From assembly GCA_947307225.1 (NCBI GenBank), contig CAMZIL010000001.1, positions 156,120 to 220,119 on the forward strand: a stretch of DNA of 64,000 bases, read 5' to 3'. A program made the position numbers and the translations under genes. The notes beneath the pieces were generated by a model. It made no database searches. It was not told where the DNA came from and worked only from the letters and a program-made list of their open reading frames with translations. Each line of letters opens with the position of its first letter. Position 1 is the first letter of the stretch. This DNA is from an uncultured Candidatus Saccharibacteria bacterium. Its GTDB lineage: Bacteria; Patescibacteriota; Saccharimonadia; Saccharimonadales; Saccharimonadaceae. Shown here in pieces: positions 17,705 to 26,896 of the stretch.

Positions 17705-18561
17705 TATTCCATCACCTCCGGATTATATAAGCGGACAACGGTTGTAATGGTTGATGGGACGCGAGAACCAGCGCCATGCCAACATGTGCGGATATAAAAA
17801 TCGTAGTAATCGGAACCGGTTAGGCGAGAATCGGCATCAACGTTCCCGACTGCGTTGATCCAGATTCCTTCGGCACGAACGAGGTTATTGTATAGTTTAT
17901 TGCTCTCGTCGAGGCTGGCCTCATCAGTATAGGTCTTGTCTCCCTTATTGGTTAGCTGGCCATATATAAGCCTTGGGTAAATTGCCGGGGATTGGAACAC
18001 GCTGGACTTTGCATGCGTTCCGGTACGATATATGACCATGTGATCAATTAGGGACAGCTCGTCGCCGTCGGAAGCATACTTGTAGCCGAGATACTTGAAG
18101 TTATTGTTGCCATTCGACATGTCCGGGACTAGTAATCTGGTATTCAAAATGAAGGCTTTGTATTTATCGAGATGATTGTTCGTGGCATACGCATCGCTAC
18201 AGGAATTCATATTATTGATATTGAAGGCTTTGCCGCCGCCATTCATATCATCCTGCTTATCCTCATCTGTCCAGGAAGGTCTGACCGCGTCGCCAACAAT
18301 TCTCTTCCAAATTTTACGGAACTGACTCTGAGCCTCAGATAGCGTCCTTTCAGAAACATAGCTGTTATGAATGAAGCGAAGCGCCTCAGCCTGAGCATCG
18401 ATCTCATTGCGAGCCATTTCGGCCTCAAGTGTGCGCTGAGCGGTGTTGATGCCGTCGTTCATCATATTAATGGTGAGCATAGCGATGAAAGCAAAAATCG
18501 AGATCGAAAGCATAACTTCGATGAGCGTATCGCCACGGCGTTCTTTCTTTACTTGTCGCAT
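17704..18561 (-). CDS. PilV-like type IV prepilin
   Basis: A 285-aa prepilin with a basic leader (KKERRG), cleavage site before DTLIEVMLSISIFAFIA, Glu at +5, and a hydrophobic N-terminal helix. The DTLIEV form of the motif is common in PilV-type minor pilins. The ORF starts inside the end of the upstream prepilin gene (13-nt overlap) and its stop overlaps the next start, so the four prepilin genes look translationally coupled. GGGAG upstream of the ATG may be the ribosome site. Confidence 0.8.
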   Translation of the reverse strand: MRQVKKERRGDTLIEVMLSISIFAFIAMLTINMMNDGINTAQRTLEAEMARNEIDAQAEALRFIHNSYVSERTLSEAQSQFRKIWKRIVGDAVRPSWTDEDKQDDMNGGGKAFNINNMNSCSDAYATNNHLDKYKAFILNTRLLVPDMSNGNNNFKYLGYKYASDGDELSLIDHMVIYRTGTHAKSSVFQSPAIYPRLIYGQLTNKGDKTYTDEASLDESNKLYNNLVRAEGIWINAVGNVDADSRLTGSDYYDFYIRTCWHGAGSRVPSTITTVVRLYNPEVME

Positions 18562-19526
18562 GAGATTATAGTGTCTCCCTTTTTGATCTCTTTATCCATT
18601 TCCTCGAGGACGACGCCAGTCTGAGAGTGAGCATTCTTTACGATGTGAATGATGCGGTTATGCGAAGAATAGCTCTCAGAACCATTGCTGTCGACACAGA
18701 GATAGATATCATCCTGTTTTAGTTGCTCTTTTCCGGTCACATCTGCGCCAAGATATTTATAAACGCCTTGCTGGTTTAAGCTCATTAGGCTATCCTTTTC
18801 ATAGTCTACAGAAACACCGTTATATTTGATCGTGTCATACATAACGAGAGTACGGATTGCACCAGTACGAGGCGAACGATAAATAAGAAGGGTTAACTCG
18901 AGATCTTCGTTTTTGCCGCCGGAAACGCTATTTGGCGTCTTGAACACGGTATCCCATTTAAGCTTTCTGGTGCGAACGCTGCCAGCGACACCTACGGTTT
19001 TGCAGGCCGTGTTGTTGCTCGGACACTGATATGCCAAGTTGTTGGCGTGCAAAGCCTTTAGAAGACTCGTGTCGGACGAGCTAGGGTTAAGGATAATCTC
19101 TGTATCACTATCGATTGGAGTATCCGAATCAAGCGTATTGATGAAATCATAGTAATCGCGGCCGATAAGCGAAGTAGTCTGAATCGTGTCACCTTTGATG
19201 GTGACGACTGCGCCATAAACTGCGCAGGTTGTGCGACCGCGCCCAGTGTTCTTGTCACTGCCGTCGCTGTTGGTCTTACCATCAACGGTGTTGCCGCAAA
19301 CGCCCATGTTGGTTTCGCGGGTTTGGACCTGAGTATCAGCGACGAATGAGTAAGCACTGCGGAGCGCATCAACGGCATCTTCGACGGCATCTTTGTAGCG
19401 CTGATTTGCGATATTTGAACCAGTACCCACCAAAATACCGACTAGCAAGAAGCCACTTAATGCTAGGAACAGCATCACCTCTACAATAGTGAAGCCTTTT
19501 CGTTCCTCATCCAAAACAATGCCCAT
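18549..19526 (-). CDS. FimU/GspH-like type IV prepilin
   Basis: A 325-aa prepilin: leader ending DEERKG, then FTIVEVMLFLALSGFLLVG with Glu at +5. The helix is followed by a large extracytoplasmic domain. The ATG at 19526 is chosen over one 7 codons upstream because a TATAAT box (19533-19538) ends exactly 6 nt before it, the spacing seen at many starts in this window. This gives the prepilin genes their own leaderless promoter, separate from the large secreted protein upstream. Confidence 0.8.
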   Translation of the reverse strand: MGIVLDEERKGFTIVEVMLFLALSGFLLVGILVGTGSNIANQRYKDAVEDAVDALRSAYSFVADTQVQTRETNMGVCGNTVDGKTNSDGSDKNTGRGRTTCAVYGAVVTIKGDTIQTTSLIGRDYYDFINTLDSDTPIDSDTEIILNPSSSDTSLLKALHANNLAYQCPSNNTACKTVGVAGSVRTRKLKWDTVFKTPNSVSGGKNEDLELTLLIYRSPRTGAIRTLVMYDTIKYNGVSVDYEKDSLMSLNQQGVYKYLGADVTGKEQLKQDDIYLCVDSNGSESYSSHNRIIHIVKNAHSQTGVVLEEMDKEIKKGDTIISCDK

Positions 19527-19565
19527 ACAATTATTATACATTAGCATAAGCGAAAAAGCACGTTT

Positions 19566-22500
19566 TTAATAGCGGGTTGGAAGCTCACGTGAGTAGGTAG
19601 TTACTGCCTGGCTGTAGTGAGTCATTTGGTTGAAGCTCCAGAGATAGTTCGCCATGTTGAGGTTGAAGATTTCAGCGCGCCTAATGGAGCTAACGTCCGC
19701 ATCTGCACCGGCGGTGCGGTTAAGGATAATTCTCTGCGTGAAGACAGGTGCATCGAAGATAAGCGTGCTATTACAGACGTCTGCGGAGAGGTTAGTACCG
19801 GCTACGATAGCAGTGCTGCCGTTGTACTTACAGGTATTCACTTCGCCGCCGTCACGAGTAACGATCGTAGCGTTGATATAGGTGACGTTGCTGCTAATCC
19901 AAACATTCTTTGCGACGATAATGACGCCAGTCAGATCAGAAAGATTCGTCTTCGTGCTGTCGCGCTCATCGTTAATGTTGCCCGTAATTCTTAACGTACC
20001 GCCGATATTATAAACGATCGTGCGGTTGCCGTCCGTAATAGTTGGCGTGCCGCTGAGTGCCGCATTACCGTTAACACGGACTGCAACATTGCTCTCTTTA
20101 TCGTCTTTTTCGGCGCGGTTTGAGCTGATTGCCATACTGGCGCTGAAGGTAGTGTTGTCACTATGAGTTACGCCGTAGCTGCTCTTACCATAACGATCAA
20201 GAATACTCTTTTGGAAATTATCTGCTGCGCTCTTGCCGATAATAGTAGACGACGTGTCGCACTTGGTTCCGACAGAGTTCACAAATGTCTGCGTCATGAA
20301 TGTGCAGGTCTTGCCGGCGACGCTACCAGAAGCAAGGCTGGAGGTGTCGTTGTTGGCACGCACTTCATTCAATCTAGTTGAGGTATTTATGGCGGTAGTC
20401 TTGTATGCGATCGCTGCGCCAGAGACAAAATGCTTAGTTAGATTGACACGACCAAAGACGCCATATTCTGACCACGAACCAAAGATGTATTCGTTACCAG
20501 AGCCGTTTGCACCGAAGGTCTTTGTATACAGCGAAGTAGTAAATCCGGCCTTGTTATCTTTCGTAGTTGCACTGTATGCGTTCGAAGATTCGACGCTCAT
20601 TGTTGGGCGTTTTGCCACCGTCGAGCACGATTCCCTAGTAGCAGTCGAGGTGCCAGATTCCATAAGCCCCCATTGGGTGGAGTTTACGCCAGTATCGGCC
20701 TTTGCGCCATACACCGCATTCCAGTTATTCGTATTATGGCTATCGGACGGGGTGACGCTGACCTCTACGCAAATCTTGTCGCCGACGTGGTTGTAGCTAA
20801 AGTCATAGATAGGGGCCACGATATCGTTTGTTGCGCCACCAAAGCTAGCATAATCCTGGATCTTGCCATTTAGGTCACCGTCTTTATTGAGACGAGTAGA
20901 ATAGCTCTTGGTCAAGATATCTTTGCCCTGCGTTTTGTTATATACGCGAACTTTAATGCTCGTAACCTTCGTAATGGTCGAATAAGTCTGAGCAGTACCG
21001 CTCTTATTCTTTACGTAGTTATTCGTTCGGGCGCGGACTAAGACACCTGGCTGCATCGATAGTTTTTCGCCCAAGTATACGACACCCTTACTCAGGTCAT
21101 TCTTAACATAAGGAATGAGAGCGTAGTTGTACGGAACTGAAACGGATGCAGTCGCAAAGTAGGTTTTGTAGTCCGAGGCATTTGCGTTATTGCTACCGTT
21201 TGTGAACTTAAAGTGGTTCCAGCTGAGAGTTTGAGAAATCTTGCCACCGACATCCTGTTGGCCGAACTTACAGCCGTCAGACGTAGTTCTACATACACGA
21301 TAGCTATTGCTAGAACCGTTATAGTTTCCGTTAGACGGAGACGTTAGGCTCATCTCGGCCTGACTCCAACTACTCAGGAAGCCTGAGCTTGGCTTCTGGT
21401 TCCCAGATGGGCCAGTTGTCCAAGTAGCATATGGTTTTGGCGTAGAATTAGAGATACGCGTTAGGTCTGCGCCGGAAGTGTTGGTAGGGTTCTTGTACGG
21501 GCTGACCGTTACGTCATTCTTGAAGAGATAACCGTCACTGTTGGCGGAATTATTGCGCGTCGTCTGATTAGTATCGCGGACGATCTTGCCCTCCGTCGCA
21601 TAGTGTGTACCGGAACCAGAGCCGATTGCTGGGTTAGATTCTATAACATAGAAGGCGCCCGCACAGGCCTGATGCTTAAACTGAATATCATCGCCAGGTT
21701 TTGCCCAAGTGTTAACGTCTGCCTCATTCGAAATAAGGTTATTTTGCAAACTGTAGGACGTGAACGAGAAGATATTGCTTGCACTTCGATTCATCACGCC
21801 AACCCGACCTATGTTTTCGCCATCTTTATAGCCATATTTCATATTGCTATCGATCGAGCAGTCTTTCTTTGGGCGCTTGATCTTAACGCAGTATGGCGAG
21901 TTTATAGCAGGCGTGTTCGCATTCTTATTAGTTATCTGCACTGGAACATACCAAAGATAATTACACTTCTCTACTTCCTCGCCATAGCGCAAAGTGCCAG
22001 TGTAGGTTTTCGTGTAGACCGTCTGGGAGCCGCCCGGGGATAATTTATTTGTGGCAGCATTCCTCACCGCGTAGCCAGCATCAGTAGCCCAAACCGTGTA
22101 GTACGTTTCTACGGCGCCACCAGCCTTGTCGGACGGGATCTCTTTGCCGTTTTTGTAGGTTTTATCACCATTGGCACGATAAACAATGTCCGAGAAACTG
22201 ATGCTATATTGGCCGTTATCCGTATTGTTATCGAGCGTGATTGTACTGCCAGGCGAAACCGTCACCGAAGTGCCACCATTTTTCGTAACCGACGCATTGA
22301 TTTGGCCATAATAACCACTAGTTGGACGGCTAACAGTAGCACACTTCTGCGCAGAATTATCTCTACCCTTCTCGGTAACATCCTCATAGAACGTACCGTA
22401 ATTAATCCAGTCACATTTCATAATCGACTCGCCAGGCTGTAGGGTCCCGGTATACTGGTGGGTTACAGTCTTTTTCGCGCCTACTTGCGATGACGTAAAA

Positions 22501-23540
22501 ATGCCCTTTTCGCCGGAGTTGGTTTGATAATTGTTGGACACCTCATAATTTTCCGAATCTTCGCCGGATGTTCTCTCAATAGTGTGCGTAAATGTTATGG
22601 TGTACGACCCAGAAGCGCTCGGTGGTAGCACGCCGCCACCACTAACTGACGTCGAAGCTGTAAAATATGCCTTGTTATGTTTATCTATACCGTCACCATA
22701 GCAAAACGCTGGGATGTTAGGCCATGTACCGCGCGAATCAGGGTAATCCTCCTTGTAAGCCCTTTTCCAAGCCTTTGTCATATCCGTCCAAGCTTGGCCA
22801 TTGCTTCGGCTCCACTCTGTGGCACGATACATCGCTCTATATGTGCCATTGATTTTACGATAAATCGTGTGCGACCCTTCTGGGTCCCATTCGACGACTT
22901 CCGGCACAGTTTTTGATGTGCCTTTAATCGAATCACCCGGCACCTTTTCTGGTGCCCAGTCTGGGAGACTCCCGACACTGAAAGTATCCGAGTGACCCAA
23001 GCGGTCCCAACCAATATCGTACCGCCACTCGCTATTTTTCCCTCTTTCGATATAGTTATTGAACGAGTAGTCCGCGTAACCCAAAGCAAATCCGAAATAA
23101 TCATCAATCGCACTAGAGTACTTATCTCTAGACCCGCGGCCGTTGCGCCCGAGATGCCAAAAACCTACTTTCCCGGTAGTGCCGCCATCAAGCTTGGCAC
23201 AGTTCTTCTCATCGGTGCCGATTTGATACCAATTATCCGTGCTATTTAGCTTCGTGATAGTTGGAGTAAACTTAATGACGCCGTAGTCTTTGTAAGCGTC
23301 CCCACCAACATATTGATAAAAAATCCACGACCACCCAAAGCAGTCCATCTGAGCATAAGCCGTAGAGTCACTACACGAAGCGCCGCCACCACCGCCAGGA
23401 GTTGTTGACCCGCCCGGACCACCAATCCAAGCGTCACCGCCTGCAGCGTATGTATATTTAGAACAAATGCATAGCGACACAAGAGCACAGGCGGCAAGCC
23501 TAATAATCCTAATTGTCTGTTTTCTACGATTATTTTTCAT
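19566..23540 (-). CDS. 1324-aa secreted surface protein of the pilin locus (possible tip adhesin)
   Basis: A very large exported protein. It has a signal peptide (basic start, hydrophobic LAACALVSLCIC, probable cleavage near TYAAG), then a Gly-rich spacer. At least two modules of about 110 residues are repeated: YTITFTHTIERT...GTLQPGE..KCDW...SRP and YSISFSDIVYRA...GTLRYGE..KCNY...KRP. A third diverged unit carries GDKICVEVSV and SCSTVAKRP. The C-terminal 200 residues look like a beta-helix (NIGGTLRITGNIN, GVIIVAKNVWISSNVTYINATIV). The start at 23540 is chosen for the GGGAGG 4 nt upstream; an in-frame ATG at 23657 lies inside the previous gene. By position it could be a PilY1 analogue, but no PilY1 domain is recognised. 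Confidence 0.75.
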   Translation of the reverse strand: MKNNRRKQTIRIIRLAACALVSLCICSKYTYAAGGDAWIGGPGGSTTPGGGGGASCSDSTAYAQMDCFGWSWIFYQYVGGDAYKDYGVIKFTPTITKLNSTDNWYQIGTDEKNCAKLDGGTTGKVGFWHLGRNGRGSRDKYSSAIDDYFGFALGYADYSFNNYIERGKNSEWRYDIGWDRLGHSDTFSVGSLPDWAPEKVPGDSIKGTSKTVPEVVEWDPEGSHTIYRKINGTYRAMYRATEWSRSNGQAWTDMTKAWKRAYKEDYPDSRGTWPNIPAFCYGDGIDKHNKAYFTASTSVSGGGVLPPSASGSYTITFTHTIERTSGEDSENYEVSNNYQTNSGEKGIFTSSQVGAKKTVTHQYTGTLQPGESIMKCDWINYGTFYEDVTEKGRDNSAQKCATVSRPTSGYYGQINASVTKNGGTSVTVSPGSTITLDNNTDNGQYSISFSDIVYRANGDKTYKNGKEIPSDKAGGAVETYYTVWATDAGYAVRNAATNKLSPGGSQTVYTKTYTGTLRYGEEVEKCNYLWYVPVQITNKNANTPAINSPYCVKIKRPKKDCSIDSNMKYGYKDGENIGRVGVMNRSASNIFSFTSYSLQNNLISNEADVNTWAKPGDDIQFKHQACAGAFYVIESNPAIGSGSGTHYATEGKIVRDTNQTTRNNSANSDGYLFKNDVTVSPYKNPTNTSGADLTRISNSTPKPYATWTTGPSGNQKPSSGFLSSWSQAEMSLTSPSNGNYNGSSNSYRVCRTTSDGCKFGQQDVGGKISQTLSWNHFKFTNGSNNANASDYKTYFATASVSVPYNYALIPYVKNDLSKGVVYLGEKLSMQPGVLVRARTNNYVKNKSGTAQTYSTITKVTSIKVRVYNKTQGKDILTKSYSTRLNKDGDLNGKIQDYASFGGATNDIVAPIYDFSYNHVGDKICVEVSVTPSDSHNTNNWNAVYGAKADTGVNSTQWGLMESGTSTATRESCSTVAKRPTMSVESSNAYSATTKDNKAGFTTSLYTKTFGANGSGNEYIFGSWSEYGVFGRVNLTKHFVSGAAIAYKTTAINTSTRLNEVRANNDTSSLASGSVAGKTCTFMTQTFVNSVGTKCDTSSTIIGKSAADNFQKSILDRYGKSSYGVTHSDNTTFSASMAISSNRAEKDDKESNVAVRVNGNAALSGTPTITDGNRTIVYNIGGTLRITGNINDERDSTKTNLSDLTGVIIVAKNVWISSNVTYINATIVTRDGGEVNTCKYNGSTAIVAGTNLSADVCNSTLIFDAPVFTQRIILNRTAGADADVSSIRRAEIFNLNMANYLWSFNQMTHYSQAVTTYSRELPTRY

Positions 23541-23553
23541 TTGGCCTCCCATA

Positions 23554-24507
23554 TTAGAACGAATCCGGGTCAATTTCTTTCGCGAGACGTGCATAGTAAT
23601 CATACTTTTCTTTATCATTAAGCGCCCTCGGTCCATAGACTGAAAGGTATGCAGCATAATAACTAATTAAAGCATCGTCTTGCGCTTTATTGTCCGCTAC
23701 CGAGTCAAGGATTTCGAGGCCTCTCTTGTGATCGGCTGTATTTGTCACAACAAAAGAAGCATAGTACGTAGCAAGACGCACCTTTTCTGAGTCATTTTTA
23801 GCATTTTTGAGATTGTCTTCGAACAATTCGATGCATTTTTGATAATTATTTGCATCTTCCATCATTAAGTCTCTCGCTTCTTTATAGACATCCGAAGCGA
23901 GTCTAGCGCTGGTTTGAATTTCTTCTGTTTTTGCAGCTTCAATCCTGTCATTGACAAACCATACGCCAGCAATCGGCAATGCGATCAGTAATACAATTAC
24001 AATAATAGTTACGATTTTGCGCTTGCCACTCCAGGTAGCCTCTTTGAAGGCATGGAGTTTGCCGGCAAAACGACGACGATGGACTTCCTTATCGTAGCGC
24101 TTCGTTTCGGAAATGTTCTTTTTCTCAGCCGCTTTCACGTCTTCTGGGACGAATGAGCTAGAATCTTTGGCGAGATTCTTTTTGATCTTCCTGATTCTTT
24201 CCCTAGCATTGGCGGTTGCGCGTTTTTCTTCTTCGCGTTTACGCTTCTCTTCGCCCTCAATCTTGACGAAGTATTCGGCTTTTTTACGTTTAGCAATTTC
24301 CGATGACTCAAAGTTTATGTCTTTGCCCGATGAAGCCTTTGCAGAGTCATCATCCGCATAGACATCAAAATTGACACCATCGTCCATAATAGGCTCGTCT
24401 GGGTCTGGTGCAGAAGACGCAGGAGTACTGGCCGGAGTTTTATCCAGCTTTTCCTCGTTTGGATTATAGTCCACCGCACCCATAGGGTTAGCGTCATTAG
24501 CGCTCAT
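23554..24507 (-). CDS. single-pass membrane protein with TPR-like tail
   Basis: A 317-aa protein with a disordered acidic N-terminal third, a highly charged Lys/Glu/Arg region (about residues 70-130, probable coiled coil), one membrane helix (about residues 166-187) and a helical extracytoplasmic tail that reads like two or three TPR units (KCIELFEDNLKNAKND, YYAAYLSVYGPRAL). The family is not recognised. As first gene of the pilin locus it may couple the cytoplasm to the pilus or secreted protein. TACTAT at 24514-24519 ends 6 nt before the ATG, suggesting a leaderless start. Confidence 0.65.
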   Translation of the reverse strand: MSANDANPMGAVDYNPNEEKLDKTPASTPASSAPDPDEPIMDDGVNFDVYADDDSAKASSGKDINFESSEIAKRKKAEYFVKIEGEEKRKREEEKRATANARERIRKIKKNLAKDSSSFVPEDVKAAEKKNISETKRYDKEVHRRRFAGKLHAFKEATWSGKRKIVTIIVIVLLIALPIAGVWFVNDRIEAAKTEEIQTSARLASDVYKEARDLMMEDANNYQKCIELFEDNLKNAKNDSEKVRLATYYASFVVTNTADHKRGLEILDSVADNKAQDDALISYYAAYLSVYGPRALNDKEKYDYYARLAKEIDPDSF

Positions 24508-24523
24508 GCTTATATAGTATCAC

Positions 24524-24549
24524 AAAAAATACCGCGCGTGGGCGGTATT
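24524..24549 (-). terminator. terminator after rny
   Basis: ATACCGC (24529-24535) pairs with GCGGTAT (24542-24548) and is followed on the minus strand by a T-run (24523-24529 region). It separates rny from the pilin locus. Confidence 0.8.
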
Positions 24550-24565
24550 TTCCGGAAAAATCGTC

Positions 24566-26086
24566 TTATTTCGCGTATTCAATTGCGCGAGTTTCACGAA
24601 TGACGTTGACCTTGATGACGCCTGGATATTGCATCGTAGCCTCAATCTTGTCAGCGATGTCGCGAGCGAGCTTGAGCGCGGAGAGATCGTCGATAGTCTT
24701 TGGTTCGACAATGACGCGAACTTCGCGACCGGCAGAAATGGCATAGGCCTTGTCGATGCCTGGGAAGCTAGTCGCAACATTTTCGAGTGCCTTCATGCGC
24801 TCAGCAAAGTTCTCTGCGGAGATGTTGCGTGCACCTGGGCGTGCAGCAGAAATTGCGTCCATGATTTTAACGATGACAGCCTCTGGCGTGGTTGGCTCGA
24901 TATCGTTGTGATGTGCAGCAATAGCGTGAACGATTTTGTCGTCCATGCCATATTTCTTTGCAAGCTCTGCGCCGATATCTGCATGCTTGCCTTCGATCTT
25001 GTGCGTAACGGCCTTGCCCATGTCGTGGAGGAGACATGCGGTCTTGGTAATCTGGACATCTGCGCCAATTTCTTCGGCAATCATGCCGCCCATGTGCGCC
25101 ATTTCGATAGAGTGCAAGAGGACGTTCTGGCCGTAGCTAGTACGGAACTTGAGTTCTCCGAGCAGATGAAGAATCTCGCTTGGGATACCAATGACACCGA
25201 CTTCGCGTGCGGCATCTTCGCCGGCGCGAACAACTTCCTTTTCGATTTCGCGATTAGCACGAGCAACAGCGTCTTCGATGCTGGATGGGTTAATGCGGCC
25301 GTCTTTCATAAGGCGCTCAAGTGCGTAGCGCGCAACCTGACGACGGATTGGGTCAAAGCTACTAAGGACAACCATGCCCGGAGTATCATCAACGAGAACA
25401 TCGACGCCAGTAGCATGCTGGAGGGCCTGAATGTTGCGGCCTTCCTTACCAATGATGCGGCCTTTCATATCGTCATCCGGAAGCTTAAGGCTAGTCACGG
25501 TGCGATCGGCAGTAACTTCAGAAGACATGCGTTCCATTGTGGTAAGCAAGATGGATTCTGCAGTTTCTTCGATGTGCTCATGAATTGCTTTTTGCTCTTT
25601 TGCAACGAGCTCAGTCAAATCCTGCCTAATGTCCTTTTCGGTCATCTGCATGAGTTTTTCTTTAGCGTCAGCTTTGCTGAGGCCGGCAATCTTTTCGAGT
25701 TTTTCCTGAGCTTTCGTGCGAATGCTGCGGACCTCTTCTTTTAGACTCTCAAGCTCCGCCTCTTCTTTACGAAGATTGTCAGATTTTTTATCGAGCTGGT
25801 CGAGTTTCTTGTCGAGCAAAGTTTCGCGCTCAGCAAGACGGTCCTCAGTCTTTTTCCATTCTTTGCGGCGATCAGACTCGTCTTTTTGAGTCTTATCATG
25901 AATGTCAGTTGCTTCTTTTTTCGCGTTAAGAACGATCTCGCTTGCTTCATGTTTTGCCTTGCGAATCAATTCATCTGCTTTATTTTTTCCGCCGTTTTCC
26001 TTGCGTTTGTTCGACGCATAAGAAATACCAACACCGGCGCCTGCGCCAACAACAAGCGCAGCAATAGCTGGGATAATCCATTCCAT
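24566..26086 (-). CDS. rny: ribonuclease Y
   Basis: A 506-aa membrane-anchored endoribonuclease that starts mRNA decay. Order: N-terminal membrane helix (about residues 4-25), long Lys/Glu-rich coiled coil (about 30-200), KH RNA-binding domain (KGRIIGKEGRNIQAL), and HD phosphohydrolase domain with H...HDMGK and HHNDIEP metal ligands. The length is typical. A ribosome site AGAGGTGAC precedes the ATG and a TACTAT box lies about 60 nt upstream. It is followed by its own terminator. Confidence 0.96.
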   Translation of the reverse strand: MEWIIPAIAALVVGAGAGVGISYASNKRKENGGKNKADELIRKAKHEASEIVLNAKKEATDIHDKTQKDESDRRKEWKKTEDRLAERETLLDKKLDQLDKKSDNLRKEEAELESLKEEVRSIRTKAQEKLEKIAGLSKADAKEKLMQMTEKDIRQDLTELVAKEQKAIHEHIEETAESILLTTMERMSSEVTADRTVTSLKLPDDDMKGRIIGKEGRNIQALQHATGVDVLVDDTPGMVVLSSFDPIRRQVARYALERLMKDGRINPSSIEDAVARANREIEKEVVRAGEDAAREVGVIGIPSEILHLLGELKFRTSYGQNVLLHSIEMAHMGGMIAEEIGADVQITKTACLLHDMGKAVTHKIEGKHADIGAELAKKYGMDDKIVHAIAAHHNDIEPTTPEAVIVKIMDAISAARPGARNISAENFAERMKALENVATSFPGIDKAYAISAGREVRVIVEPKTIDDLSALKLARDIADKIEATMQYPGVIKVNVIRETRAIEYAK

Positions 26087-26162
26087 ATGTCACCTCTTTC
26101 TAAATGATGTAATTAAAAACAAATAATTCATGCCCCCCTATATAAATATAGTAGCACGCGAA

Positions 26163-26495
26163 TTACTTTTTTGGCGGGGTAATATTTGCCGGACGGCCGT
26201 ATTCTGGCATGATTATTTCAACTCGTTCGCCGCGGTGGTTATAGAGCGGAATATTTAAATCTTCTGCGAGCATATTAACAACTGTTGCGCCGATGCGAAG
26301 ACCCGTAAAACTGCCCGGTCCAGCAAAAAATGTAATGTCAGAAATATCTTTCCAATCGGCACCGTTTTCAACGAGCTTATCGTGGATAAATTTATGTAAA
26401 TCACGCGCAAGAGTTCGGCCGGATTCCCATTCATAGGTATGATCATCTAGTTTCAGAATCGTTTTAGGCGCTGACGTATCTAAATATAATTTCAT
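26163..26495 (-). CDS. tsaB: TsaB, N-terminal half only
   Basis: A 110-aa protein with the TsaB signature FFAGPGSFTGLRIG near residue 60 and the N-terminal actin-like start MKLYLDTSAPK. TsaB acts with TsaD and TsaE in making the t6A37 modification of tRNAs that read ANN codons. Usual TsaB is about 220-230 aa with two actin-like lobes; here only the first lobe is present, followed by a Pro/Lys tail. The gene has its own stop with no homologous frame after it. It starts in an ATGA overlap with tsaE. Confidence 0.88.
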   Translation of the reverse strand: MKLYLDTSAPKTILKLDDHTYEWESGRTLARDLHKFIHDKLVENGADWKDISDITFFAGPGSFTGLRIGATVVNMLAEDLNIPLYNHRGERVEIIMPEYGRPANITPPKK

Positions 26496-26896
26496 TTTTC
26501 AATTAATTCCCTAGTATTCTCGTCAATGTATTTTATATCGATAATTTTATGGTCTAGCGGCAGAATATCCGCGATGCTTTGGCCCCACTCAATAATCGTA
26601 ATATTGTTCTCATCCGCAATTGATTCGGCCAAATCTTCCGCCATTAGACCGGGATCTTCGAGGCGATAAAAATCATAGTGCGTGAGGGTATATTTTTCGC
26701 CCTGATAAAACCGCGAGATCGTGAATGATGGCGAACTTAGCGGCTCTTTGATGCCAATGCCCTGCGCTAAACCTCGCACAAAAGTCGTTTTACCCGCGCC
26801 AACATCGCCAACCAGCTCAATTACGGCTGGAGCCTGGAGTTTTTCGGCATAGCTCTTGCCAAAATCTAGCATCTCTTGCTCAGAACGAATAATCAT
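26492..26896 (-). CDS. tsaE: tRNA threonylcarbamoyladenosine biosynthesis ATPase TsaE
   Basis: A 134-aa P-loop ATPase with Walker A VGDVGAGKTT, the SSPSFTISRFY motif and TLTHYDFYRLEDP, all typical of TsaE, which drives turnover of the t6A complex. Its ATG overlaps the TGA of comEC (ATGA) and its own TGA overlaps the ATG of tsaB. TAAAAT at 26903-26908, inside comEC, ends 6 nt before the ATG, so tsaE-tsaB may also be transcribed alone. Confidence 0.94.
   Translation of the reverse strand: MIIRSEQEMLDFGKSYAEKLQAPAVIELVGDVGAGKTTFVRGLAQGIGIKEPLSSPSFTISRFYQGEKYTLTHYDFYRLEDPGLMAEDLAESIADENNITIIEWGQSIADILPLDHKIIDIKYIDENTRELIEK

Noticed and set aside
24629..25744. Long plus-strand ORF (371 codons) opposite rny
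   Set aside because: It is the shadow of the rny coding frame; it has no family features, no ribosome site, and rny is certain.
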